From Streptomyces sp. Act143 (GTDB lineage: Bacteria; Actinomycetota; Actinomycetes; Streptomycetales; Streptomycetaceae): a stretch of 64,000 nucleotides of DNA. This document shows positions 51,833-59,232 of this stretch, piece after piece (position 1 is the first letter of the stretch; each line of letters starts with the position of its first letter). Under the pieces are notes generated by a model, which worked only from the letters and a program-made list of their open reading frames with translations, searched no databases and was not told the origin of the DNA. The stretch lies in the NCBI RefSeq assembly GCF_003143935.1, contig NZ_QFRX01000001.1, positions 9,083,403-9,147,402 of the forward strand. The letters are read 5' to 3'. The position numbers and the translations under genes were made by a program.

Positions 51833-53146
51833 TTGTCCAGCAGGAAACCCGACACGCACCAGCCCGCGCCCCCGGCGCCCGAACCCTCACCGGCGCTGCG
51901 GGCCGCCGCCGACCGGCTGACCGAGCTGGCCGGCGAGTGCCCCGAGGAGAGCACCGGGCGCTCCGTCCTGAACTGGATCGCCGACGACGCCCGGGCCGGC
52001 GGCCGGGCCCTGTCCGGCGTCAATCTGCTGCACGCCTATCCGCCCGAGGCCCTGGTGCCGGACGCGGAGCCGCGCAACGGCGGGCTGATCGCCGTCGTGT
52101 CGACCGCGCGGGACGTGTCCGTCTTCCTGCCGATCGTGCTGACCTGGCTGTCCCTGTGGTTCGCCTTCGGGGACTTCGAGGACTCCGACAAGGGCACCAA
52201 CTTCCTGAAGCTGTGGGCGTCGGGCTTCGGCGGCACCGCGGTGCTGCTCGTGGTGCTGCTCATCGGCGGGGTGGTCCTCGCCACGATGTGGCTGCAACGC
52301 CTGGAATGGGCCGCCGAGCACGAGGCGTCGCGGGAACGGCTGCGCGCACGGATCGGCGGACAGCTGACCGTCCTCACCATGGAGCTGGCCAAGCACGCGG
52401 TGCTGGAGGCACAGGTGGTGCCGGCCGGCCAACTCGTCGGCATCGCACGGGACATCACCCGCAGCACGGCCGAACTCTCCCGCACCCTCTCCGACAGCGC
52501 CGACCGCATGGAGAAGATCTTCGCGCCCGGCCCCGAGGGCAGGTTCGTCACCGCGCTCGACCAATGGACGCGCTCCGCGGGCGAGTTGGGCGAGATGGGC
52601 CGCTCCCTGACCGTGCCGCACCAACTGCTGCGCGACTTCGCCAAGATGCGCGACGACCTGCGCGGCGACGAACAGGCGACCCGCGAGTCCCTCACCCGCC
52701 TCCTCGCCGAACTGCGCCGCGCGGCGGGCAGCTCTCAGGAGGCCAACCGGGTGCACGCCACCGTCGCCGACGAGGTCACCGAGACCACCCGCAGGGTCGG
52801 CGAGGCCATGGGTGTCCTCAACGACAACAGCGAGCGCATGTACGCCTACATGGACGCCCTGGAGCGGGTGCTGGCGCTGCTGCAGAACGGCGGTGGTGGC
52901 GGGTACGGCCCCGGCCCCATGTCGAACTCCGGTGACCCGTTCACCGGGGCTCACCAGGGCCCTTACAACGGCAACGGTCACCCCGGCGCCGGCTCCCGCG
53001 GGCCCGCCGCCGCGTCGCCCCCGCCCGCACCGCCCCGCCCCGGCACCGCCGGGTCCGGGTCCGGCACCGGGGGCCCGGACACCGGGGGCGCGACGCCGCC
53101 GCCCCGGCGGCCCGGTGACGACTGGTACGGCGGGGAACAGCGGTGA
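51833..53146 (+). CDS. two-TM membrane protein with long cytoplasmic coiled coil
   Basis: The 437-residue protein starts at TTG 51833 behind GGGAGAGG. A hydrophilic head (1-93) is followed by two transmembrane helices at about 95-113 (VFLPIVLTWLSLWFAF) and 134-154 (GTAVLLVVLLIGGVVLATMW). A long helical region (155-345: ARDITRSTAELSRTLSDSAD, ANRVHATVADEVTETTRRVG) should form a coiled coil in the cytoplasm. The tail is rich in Gly and Pro. Paired with the next gene, it recalls the ZorA/TolQ/MotA plus ZorB/ExbD/MotB arrangement, although the number of helices is lower than in MotA. The stop overlaps the following GTG. Confidence 0.7.
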   Translation: MSSRKPDTHQPAPPAPEPSPALRAAADRLTELAGECPEESTGRSVLNWIADDARAGGRALSGVNLLHAYPPEALVPDAEPRNGGLIAVVSTARDVSVFLPIVLTWLSLWFAFGDFEDSDKGTNFLKLWASGFGGTAVLLVVLLIGGVVLATMWLQRLEWAAEHEASRERLRARIGGQLTVLTMELAKHAVLEAQVVPAGQLVGIARDITRSTAELSRTLSDSADRMEKIFAPGPEGRFVTALDQWTRSAGELGEMGRSLTVPHQLLRDFAKMRDDLRGDEQATRESLTRLLAELRRAAGSSQEANRVHATVADEVTETTRRVGEAMGVLNDNSERMYAYMDALERVLALLQNGGGGGYGPGPMSNSGDPFTGAHQGPYNGNGHPGAGSRGPAAASPPPAPPRPGTAGSGSGTGGPDTGGATPPPRRPGDDWYGGEQR

Positions 53147-53721
53147 GGCGACGCCCGCCGGGCGCCGGCATCGCCCCGCGGCACCTCGCGGGCTGGCTCT
53201 TCGCGGACCTGTTCCTGGTGCTGTTCCTCGTCGTGCTCGGCATGGTCGCCTCCGACGGCACGGGCGAGGCCGGCGCGAAGAAGTCCCCGAAGCCGTCCCC
53301 GTCCTCGCCGTCCGCCACGGCACCGTCACCGTCCCGCTCGACGAAGGGGCCGACGGGCCTCGACCCGAAACGGCACACCATCGCGGTGTCCCTGTCCTCG
53401 GGCGCCACCGGCCGCGCCTCCGGCCGCGGGGGGCTGAACGCGGCCGACCGCAAGAAGATCATCAGCGCCCTGGACAAGGAGATGCGCAAGAGCGCCGACG
53501 GCCGCCGCATCGGCATGGTCATCACCTTCGGCGTCGCCCCGCAGGCCATGCTCGGCGCCGCGACGGACCTCGCGGAGGACGTCAACGCCACCCTCAAGTC
53601 CCGCCGCCCCCAGGCTTTCTGCGGGGGAAACGTGGGCACGCGCCCCTTCTGGTCCGGGGGATCGGCGGACCGGGTGGAGATAGAGCTGTACTACATCAAC
53701 GCCTGCGAGGCCGGCCGCTAA
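53143..53721 (+). CDS. MotB/ExbD/ZorB-like single-TM protein
   Basis: The 192-residue protein has a short basic head, one transmembrane helix at about 16-37 (GWLFADLFLVLFLVVLGMVA) with Asp22 near its start, a Ser/Pro/Lys-rich linker (44-70) and an extracytoplasmic alpha/beta domain (75-192). The aspartate at the entry of the helix is the hallmark of the proton-conducting subunit in MotB, ExbD, TolR and ZorB. The outer domain (RIGMVITFGVAPQAMLGAAT, LAEDVNATLKSRRP) could be an OmpA-like peptidoglycan-binding fold, but is too diverged to be sure. It is coupled to the two-TM gene by GTGA and is the last gene of the GTPase operon. Confidence 0.7.
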   Translation: MRRRPPGAGIAPRHLAGWLFADLFLVLFLVVLGMVASDGTGEAGAKKSPKPSPSSPSATAPSPSRSTKGPTGLDPKRHTIAVSLSSGATGRASGRGGLNAADRKKIISALDKEMRKSADGRRIGMVITFGVAPQAMLGAATDLAEDVNATLKSRRPQAFCGGNVGTRPFWSGGSADRVEIELYYINACEAGR

Positions 53722-53734
53722 GGCGCCGTGCCCC

Positions 53735-54145
53735 TTATCCGAGGCGCGGGATCTCGATGGCGGGGCAACGATCCATCACCATGTCCAGGCCGGCGGCACG
53801 CGCACGCTCGTACGCGGCCTCGTCGACGACACCGAGCTGGAACCAGACCGCCTTGGCGCCCTTGGCGATCGCCTCGTCGACCACGGGGCCGGCGAGGTCG
53901 CTGTTGACGAAGACGTCCACGACGTCCACGTCGAAGGGGATCTCCGCGAGCGAGGCGTACCCCTGCTCGCCGTGCACGGTCTCCGCCTTCGGGTGCACGG
54001 GCACGATCCGCTTGCCGTGGCGCTGGAGCACCTCGGCCACGCCGTACGCCGCCCGCCGCCGGTTCGAGGACAGGCCGACCACGGCCCAGGTGTCGCCGCT
54101 CTCGGTGAGTATCTTGCGGACCGTCGCTTCGTCGTCGCCGTACAC
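53735..54145 (-). CDS. CoA-binding-domain protein (YccU/CoA_binding_2 family)
   Basis: The 136-residue protein is a lone Rossmann-type CoA-binding domain. WAVVGLSSNRRRAAYGVAEV is the family's first strand and nucleotide loop, VPVHPKAETVHGEQGYASL the substrate-facing part, IPFDVDVVDVFVNSDLAG the next strand, and AKAVWFQLGVVDEAAYERAR carries the conserved W-x-Q. The family is annotated as CoA binding but has no proven reaction. The start at GTG 54145 follows GAGGAGA. It converges on the GTPase operon with 13 bases between stops and is divergent from the cobalamin riboswitch. Confidence 0.87.
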   Translation of the reverse strand: MYGDDEATVRKILTESGDTWAVVGLSSNRRRAAYGVAEVLQRHGKRIVPVHPKAETVHGEQGYASLAEIPFDVDVVDVFVNSDLAGPVVDEAIAKGAKAVWFQLGVVDEAAYERARAAGLDMVMDRCPAIEIPRLG

Positions 54146-54230
54146 CGTGGGTCTCCTCGAGGGCCGGGGCTGAAGGGGGCGATGCGCACAACAGCGCGCC
54201 GCTCCCGCTGATTCCCCGCCGTGATAGCTT

Positions 54231-54411
54231 GCCGAGGCCAGTCGAACCCATGTACGTGGGTCAGGGAATCCGGTGCGAATCCGGAACTGACGCGCAGCGG
54301 TGAGGGTGACGGGCGGGGCCTTTCGCCACTGGAGGACCGTACGTGTCGTACGGCGTCCGGGAAGGCGCCCCGACCCGGAGGAACCCGAGTCCGAAGACCT
54401 GCTGGCGGCCC
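54231..54411 (+). ncRNA. cobalamin (B12) riboswitch
   Basis: The leader of the ABC transporter contains the elements of an AdoCbl riboswitch in order: a GGGAATCCGGTGCGAATCC stretch (54264-54282), AACTGACGCGCAGCGGTGAG with the conserved core, a CACTGG element, CCGGGAAGGC, and the B12 box GAGTCCGAAGACCTGC (54387-54402). Flanking GCCAGT and CTGGC would close the structure. It should stop expression of the downstream uptake genes when cobalamin is plentiful. The start of the substrate-binding-protein gene lies 80 bases downstream. Confidence 0.9.
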
Positions 54412-54490
54412 CCGCGGTCGGTGGACGGCGGGGGAGACCCGTACGACCGGGCTCCGCGTTCGAGCCCTCGACGACTGAGGACCGACTCCC

Positions 54491-55534
54491 GTGCCCCACG
54501 CACGCGCTGCCCTGCTGACCGCGGGCGCCCTGCTGCTGACCGCCTGCACCGCGACCGACGCGTCCGACGCGACCGACGCGTCCGACGCGACCGACGCGTC
54601 CGGCACCCCGAAGACCGCCGTCACCCTGAAGAACTGCGGCCACACCGTACGCGTCGACACGCCCCCCAAGCGGGCCGTCTCCCTCAACCAGGGCACCACC
54701 GAGATCATGCTCTCCCTCGGCCTCGCCGACCGGATGGCCGGGACGGCCACCTGGACCGACCCCGTGCTCAAGGGGCTGGAGAAGGCGAACGCCGGGGTGG
54801 AGCGCATCGCCGACAACGCCCCCTCCTACGAGCGGGTCCTGGAGGCCGAGCCCGACTTCGTCGCCGCCTCCTTCGTCTCCACGCTCGGCAAGGGCGGCGT
54901 GGCCACCCGGGAGCAGTTCGAGAGGCTCGGCGTCCCCACCTACGTCTCCCCGTCCGACTGCGCCGGCAAGGACAACTCCGGGGACGGCGACGGGGCACGA
55001 CGGCAGGCCCTCGGGATCGACGCCGTCCACGGCGAAATCCGCGACCTCGCCGCCGTGTTCGGCGTGCGGGACCGGGGCGAGAAGCTGATCGCCTCCCTCA
55101 AGCAGCGGATGGCGAAGGCCACTTCGGGACTGGACGCCTCGGACGTCACCCTCCTGTACTGGTTCGCCAACTCCGAGTCGCCCTACATGGCGGGCTGTTG
55201 CGGCGCCCCCGGCATCATCACCCGGGCCCTCGGGGCGAAGAACGTCTTCGACGACACGCACGAGGAGTGGCCGCAGATCAACTGGGAGACCGTCGCCGAC
55301 CGCGACCCGGACGTCCTCGTCATCGGCGACCTGACCCGCAAGTCCCAGACCGCGGAGTCGGCCGCGCGGAAGATCGCCTTCCTGGAGTCCGACCCGGTCA
55401 CCAGGAACATGGACGCGGTCAGGCACAAGCGGTATGTGCTGCTCAGCGGCCAGGCCATGAACCCGACCATCCGCACGGTCGAGGGAGTGGAGAAGGTCGC
55501 GGCCGGGCTCCGCGAGTTCGGGCTCGCCAAGTGA
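54491..55534 (+). CDS. BtuF-like cobalamin ABC transporter substrate-binding lipoprotein
   Basis: The 347-residue lipoprotein has a signal peptide ending in the lipobox LLTAC (Cys about residue 19), then a repeated ATDASD linker and a BtuF/FecB-type fold: VSLNQGTTEIMLSLGLADRM, YERVLEAEPDFVAASFVSTL and DRDPDVLVIGDLTRK. The control by a cobalamin riboswitch identifies the likely ligand as vitamin B12 or a corrinoid, although the fold alone also fits iron-siderophore proteins. The GTG start overlaps no upstream gene; its stop overlaps the permease start (GTGA). Confidence 0.85.
   Translation: MPHARAALLTAGALLLTACTATDASDATDASDATDASGTPKTAVTLKNCGHTVRVDTPPKRAVSLNQGTTEIMLSLGLADRMAGTATWTDPVLKGLEKANAGVERIADNAPSYERVLEAEPDFVAASFVSTLGKGGVATREQFERLGVPTYVSPSDCAGKDNSGDGDGARRQALGIDAVHGEIRDLAAVFGVRDRGEKLIASLKQRMAKATSGLDASDVTLLYWFANSESPYMAGCCGAPGIITRALGAKNVFDDTHEEWPQINWETVADRDPDVLVIGDLTRKSQTAESAARKIAFLESDPVTRNMDAVRHKRYVLLSGQAMNPTIRTVEGVEKVAAGLREFGLAK
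54551..54604 (+). repeat. three 18-bp repeats in the lipoprotein linker
   Basis: Three 18-base units at 54551, 54569 and 54587, the first two identical, encode ATDASD repeats just after the lipobox cysteine. They lengthen the flexible tether. Confidence 0.8.
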
Positions 55535-56544
55535 CCGTGCGGCCCCTCGCCCTGGGAGCGGCCGGAGCCCTCGTGCTGGTGGTGTCCGTCGCACTCGCCA
55601 TCACCATCGGCCCGGCCGACATCCGGGTCGAGGACGTGTGGTCCACGGTCGCCGCCCATCTCGGGCTCGGCACCTCGGAGTTGACGCCGATCAGGGACGG
55701 CATCGTCTGGCAGCTGCGGCTGCCCCGCACCCTCCTCGCGGCCGTGTGCGGCGCCGGACTCGCCGTCTGCGGCGCGGTGATGCAGTCGCTGCTGCGCAAT
55801 CCGCTCGCCGACCCGTTCGTCCTCGGCGTCTCCTCCGGAGCGTCGACCGGGGCCGTGGTGGTGGTCGTCCTCGGCGTGGGCGGCGGCGCGGTCTCCGTCC
55901 CGGTGGGCGCCTTCACCGGCGCCCTGGCCTCCTTCGCGCTGGTGCTGTTCCTCAGCCACACGCTCGGCGGCAGCACCGACCGGGTCGTCCTGGCCGGAGT
56001 CGCCGCGATGCAGCTCTTCTCCGCGCTCACCTCGTTCGTCGTGATGACCGCGGCCGACGCCGAGACCACCCGGGGCGTCCTGTTCTGGCTCCTCGGCTCG
56101 CTCGGCGGCGCGGGCTGGACGGACGTGACCGTGTGCGCCGCCGTCCTCGCCGCGGCCCTGCTGGTGTGCCTGTCGTACGCCCGCACGCTCGACGCCTTCG
56201 CCTTCGGCCAGGACGCCGCCGCCTCCCTCGGGGTGTCCGTCGCCCGCACCCGGCTGCTCCTGCTCAGCGTCACGGCCCTGCTCACGGCCGCGCTGGTCAG
56301 CTCGGCGGGCGCGATCGGCTTCGTGGGCCTGGTGCTGCCGCACGCGGTCCGGGCCGTGGCCGGGCCCGGGCACGCCCGGCTGCTGCCGCTGTCGGCGCTG
56401 GCCGGGGCGGTGTTCCTGGTCTGGGTCGACACGCTCGCCCGTACCGTCCTCGACCCGCAGGAGGTGCCGGTCGGGGTGGTGACCTCGCTGATCGGGGTAC
56501 CCGCCTTCGTGGCGGTGCTCTACCGCACCCGGGGCGCGCGATGA
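55531..56544 (+). CDS. BtuC/FecCD-type ABC transporter permease
   Basis: The 337-residue permease has about ten membrane helices and the family blocks of BtuC/FecCD: IRDGIVWQLRLPRTLLAAVC, the signature LAVCGAVMQSLLRNPLADPF followed by VLGVSSGAS, and GAIGFVGLVLPHAVRAVAGP, which contains the coupling-helix region that docks on the ATPase. It moves the corrinoid delivered by the lipoprotein through the membrane. GTG overlaps the upstream stop and its own stop overlaps the ATPase start, so F, C and D subunits are strictly coupled. Confidence 0.9.
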   Translation: MTVRPLALGAAGALVLVVSVALAITIGPADIRVEDVWSTVAAHLGLGTSELTPIRDGIVWQLRLPRTLLAAVCGAGLAVCGAVMQSLLRNPLADPFVLGVSSGASTGAVVVVVLGVGGGAVSVPVGAFTGALASFALVLFLSHTLGGSTDRVVLAGVAAMQLFSALTSFVVMTAADAETTRGVLFWLLGSLGGAGWTDVTVCAAVLAAALLVCLSYARTLDAFAFGQDAAASLGVSVARTRLLLLSVTALLTAALVSSAGAIGFVGLVLPHAVRAVAGPGHARLLPLSALAGAVFLVWVDTLARTVLDPQEVPVGVVTSLIGVPAFVAVLYRTRGAR

Positions 56545-57311
56545 GCCTGCACGCGGACCGCGTCGGCCGTACGACCGACGGCCATCTCCTCCTCGACGGC
56601 GTCACCCTCGCCCCCGAACCGGGCTCCGTCGTCGGACTCCTGGGCCCCAACGGCTCCGGCAAGTCGACCCTGCTGCGCCTCCTTGCCGGGCTCCTCGCCC
56701 CCACGGCCGGGGTGGTCACCCTCGACGGCACCCCCATGGCCGACCTGCCCCGCCGCGAGGTCGCCCGCCGACTCGCCGTGGTCGAGCAACAGGCGGACAC
56801 GCAGGTCGAGTTGACGGTCGCCGACGTCGTACGCCTCGGCCGCGTCCCGCACCGCCGCGCGTGGACGCCGGCCACCGCCCGCGACGAGGACGCCGTACGC
56901 GCCGCACTCGCCCGCACCGGCCTCGGCGACCGCGCCCACCAGCCCTGGCACACCCTCTCCAGCGGCGAACGCCAGCGCGTGCAGATCGCCCGCGCCCTCG
57001 CCCAGGAGCCCCGCGAACTCCTCCTCGACGAACCCACCAACCACCTCGACATCCACCACCAGCTGGACCTCCTGAACCTGGTGGCGGGCCTCCCCGTCAC
57101 CACGGTCGTCGCCCTGCACGACCTCAACCTCGCGGCGATGTACTGCGACCACGTCGCCGTCCTGCACACCGGCCGCGTCCACGCCTGCGGCGCCCCCGGT
57201 GACGTGCTCACCGAGGAGCTCATCGCCGAGGTGTACGGGGTGCGGGCGTCCGTGACCAAGGACAGCGAGACCGGCCGACCGCACGTGCGGTTCCTGGGCA
57301 CCCTCACCTGA
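56541..57311 (+). CDS. BtuD/FecE-type ABC transporter ATPase
   Basis: This 256-residue ATPase energises the transporter. Walker A is GPNGSGKST (35-43), the Q-loop lies in AVVEQQADTQVELTVADVVR, the signature is LSSGERQRVQIARALAQEP, Walker B and the D-loop read LLLDEPTNHLD, and the switch histidine is in ALHDLNLAAMYCD. It is followed by a strong hairpin at 57360 that probably ends the operon. Confidence 0.92.
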   Translation: MSLHADRVGRTTDGHLLLDGVTLAPEPGSVVGLLGPNGSGKSTLLRLLAGLLAPTAGVVTLDGTPMADLPRREVARRLAVVEQQADTQVELTVADVVRLGRVPHRRAWTPATARDEDAVRAALARTGLGDRAHQPWHTLSSGERQRVQIARALAQEPRELLLDEPTNHLDIHHQLDLLNLVAGLPVTTVVALHDLNLAAMYCDHVAVLHTGRVHACGAPGDVLTEELIAEVYGVRASVTKDSETGRPHVRFLGTLT

Positions 57312-57359
57312 ACGCCTGTTCGACGCGCGGGGCGCTGTGCCGTTCGATCGACGTCCAAT

Positions 57360-57407
57360 GCGCGCCTCCCGCCGAGAGGTTCACGCCCCTCGCGGCGGGA
57401 GGCGCGC
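57360..57407 (+). terminator. strong hairpin after the cobalamin-transport operon
   Basis: A 15-bp perfect stem joins 57360-57374 with 57393-57407, starting GCGCGCCTCC and closing GGAGGCGCGC; GAGG/CCTC bases inside could extend it. It is about 49 bases past the stop of the ATPase gene. Confidence 0.7.
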
Positions 57408-57508
57408 CCGTCGTCGACAGGTCCGCGTCCGTCGCGGAACCCCACCCCGCTGTCCGGATTTTGCGGCGCCTGCCTGCGGACGCCCCCCGCCCCGCCTACG
57501 CTCACCCC

Positions 57509-58219
57509 GTGCTGCGCATCATCGACGCCCGAACCGGCGAGCCCGTCCAGGCCGCCCCCGCCCGCCGTGGTCTGACCCGGGTCGAGGCACATGTGCCCGG
57601 CTTCGACGGCACCGCCCTGCGGGTCCTGCTCGTCGCCGACATCCTCGTCCGCGCCCTGGAACTCGGGGGCACCCCCGTGTGGCCCGTGCTGGACAGCGCG
57701 GCGCAGGGCCCCGAGCTACGGGCGGGCGCCGCGGCGCTCGGCATCCGGCCCTTCGAGGACAGCCGGGACGTCGGCCTGGCTCTCGGCGAGGCCCAGGTCG
57801 TCCACGTGGTGGCGGAAGGCGGCGCCGCACCCGACGGGGTCCGGGTCGCCGTCGCCCCCGTCGACCGGCCTGCCGAGGGCGCCGACCCCGACGTACTGCG
57901 GCTCGCCCTGCTGTCCCGGCGCCGTGGCCTGCCCGCGGGACTCGACGAGACGTCCCTCGCCGACGCCCACGACACCCTCGTACGGTGGCGGCGTGCCGTC
58001 GCCGACTGGGCGCGCGAGCCGTCCCGGCCGGTCCCCGACGAGGTGCGCGCGGAGCTGCGCTCGGCCTGGGAGGACGATCTCGACATGCCCGGTGTCCTGC
58101 GGGTCCTCAGGCGGGTCGAGACCTCCGACCTGCCGGCCGGCGCCCGTTTCGAGACGTACGCCTACGCCGACCGGCTCCTCGGCCTCGAACTCACCCGCGA
58201 CATCGGCTCGCTCGCATGA
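57509..58219 (+). CDS. cysteinyl-tRNA-synthetase-like protein lacking catalytic motifs
   Basis: The 236-residue protein shows the outline of a class I synthetase of the CysS/MshC type. RVEAHVPGFDGTALRVLLVA followed by DILVRALELGGTPVWPVL corresponds to the VCGPTVYD...HIGH strand and helix. The helical SAWEDDLDMPGVLRVLRRVE matches the conserved D-D-L-N-T-P helix of CysS, and YADRLLGLELTRD resembles its end. The HIGH box (here GTALRV) and any KMSKS loop are missing and the protein is half the normal length, so it cannot be an active synthetase. A ligand-binding or regulatory role is possible. GTG 57509 is probably leaderless (TACGCT six bases upstream). Coupled to the phosphatase gene by ATGA. 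Confidence 0.6.
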   Translation: MLRIIDARTGEPVQAAPARRGLTRVEAHVPGFDGTALRVLLVADILVRALELGGTPVWPVLDSAAQGPELRAGAAALGIRPFEDSRDVGLALGEAQVVHVVAEGGAAPDGVRVAVAPVDRPAEGADPDVLRLALLSRRRGLPAGLDETSLADAHDTLVRWRRAVADWAREPSRPVPDEVRAELRSAWEDDLDMPGVLRVLRRVETSDLPAGARFETYAYADRLLGLELTRDIGSLA

Positions 58220-58761
58220 TCGCGCGCGCCGGAGCCGGTCCGCTGCGCCGCCTCGTCGTGCTGCGGCACGCGAAATCCGCCTGGCCGGAGGGCGTCCCCG
58301 ACCACCGGCGCCCCCTCGCCCCGCGCGGTCTGCGCGACGCCCCCGCCGCGGGCCGCGCGCTCGCCGAGGCCGACTGCCTGCCCGACCTCGCGCTGTGCTC
58401 CACCGCCGTGCGCGCCCGGCAGACCTGGGACCTGGCCTCCGCCCAGTGGGGCACCCCGCCCCCGGTCCGCCACGACGCCCGGCTGTACGGGGCCGACGTG
58501 CCCGAGCTCCTCGACGTCGTGCACGAGGTGCCCGCCGAGGTCGAGACGCTGCTCCTGGTCGGCCACAACCCCGGCCTGGAGGACCTCGTCCTCGGCCTCG
58601 CCGGCGACGGCCTCGACGACACCCTGGACCGGGTCCGCGAGAAGTTCCCGACGTCGGCGATCGCCGTCCTGACCTGGCGCGGCACGGCCTGGGACGGCCT
58701 CGCCCCGGGCACCGCCCTGCTGACGGCGGTGACGGTGCCCCGGGGGAAGAAGGCGAAGTGA
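58216..58761 (+). CDS. SixA-type histidine phosphatase
   Basis: The 181-residue protein is a small histidine-phosphatase-fold enzyme. The catalytic motif is LVVLRHAKSAWPEG with His18. LALCSTAVRARQTW carries the conserved arginine, and TLLLVGHNPGLEDLVLGLAG carries the second histidine of the active site. SixA enzymes remove phosphate from phosphohistidine proteins; other members act on small phosphoesters. The ATG overlaps the stop of the CysS-like gene and its stop overlaps the next start (GTGA). Confidence 0.88.
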   Translation: MIARAGAGPLRRLVVLRHAKSAWPEGVPDHRRPLAPRGLRDAPAAGRALAEADCLPDLALCSTAVRARQTWDLASAQWGTPPPVRHDARLYGADVPELLDVVHEVPAEVETLLLVGHNPGLEDLVLGLAGDGLDDTLDRVREKFPTSAIAVLTWRGTAWDGLAPGTALLTAVTVPRGKKAK

Positions 58762-59189
58762 GCAAGCGGTGCGTCTTCCTGGACCCGGACGGCAGCGGAA
58801 CCGAGCGGGGCTGGGCGTTCGTCGTCGTGGCGGCACCTACCGGCGTCGTCCACCGGACCCAGGGCGGCGGCTTCGGCCGCGTCTCCCAAGAGCAGGAGGG
58901 CTGTCTCATCCCGCTGTTCGGCCGGGAACTCGACGCCGACCTGAGGGCGTTCTTCGTGGGCGGGCTGAAGGGGCAGGGCGCACACGGCCTGGACTGGCCG
59001 CCGGAGCTCCTGGTCCGGCTCCGGGACGCGGTCGCGGAGTTCCGGGTGTACGGCGCCACGAACCACGACGACACCTGGCCCGCCGCCCTCGCTCTGGACG
59101 AGTCCCGGCTGGACGAGGCCGACGAGGCGTGGCTGCCGGTACTGACCCCTGACGGACCGGGCTGGCTGGCCTGGGAGAACTCCGACTGA
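58758..59189 (+). CDS. DUF6210-type hypothetical protein
   Basis: The 143-residue cytoplasmic protein begins RCVFLDPDGSGTERGWAFVV, followed by VHRTQGGGFGRVSQEQEGCL, a pattern I associate with DUF6210 proteins of Streptomyces. The rest is mixed strand and helix (LRAFFVGGLKGQGAHGLDWP, WPAALALDESRLDEADEAWL). No catalytic motif or membrane segment is seen. The GTG start overlaps the stop of the phosphatase gene, so it belongs to the same operon. Function unknown. Confidence 0.7.
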   Translation: MSKRCVFLDPDGSGTERGWAFVVVAAPTGVVHRTQGGGFGRVSQEQEGCLIPLFGRELDADLRAFFVGGLKGQGAHGLDWPPELLVRLRDAVAEFRVYGATNHDDTWPAALALDESRLDEADEAWLPVLTPDGPGWLAWENSD

Positions 59190-59220
59190 GCCGGCTCGCG
59201 GCACCGCCCCGACCACGGAC

Positions 59221-59226
59221 TAGGCT
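59221..59226 (+). promoter_or_regulatory. -10 box TAGGCT of a leaderless promoter
   Basis: TAGGCT lies six bases before the ATG at 59233 and no ribosome site precedes that codon; the YigZ-type gene is probably leaderless. Confidence 0.45.
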
Positions 59227-59232
59227 GGCCCG

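Noticed and set aside
31124..53721. Whole region as an integrated mobile island
   Set aside because: No integrase, tRNA target, direct-repeat att sites or base-composition break are visible at either boundary; acquisition by transfer remains possible but unsupported here.
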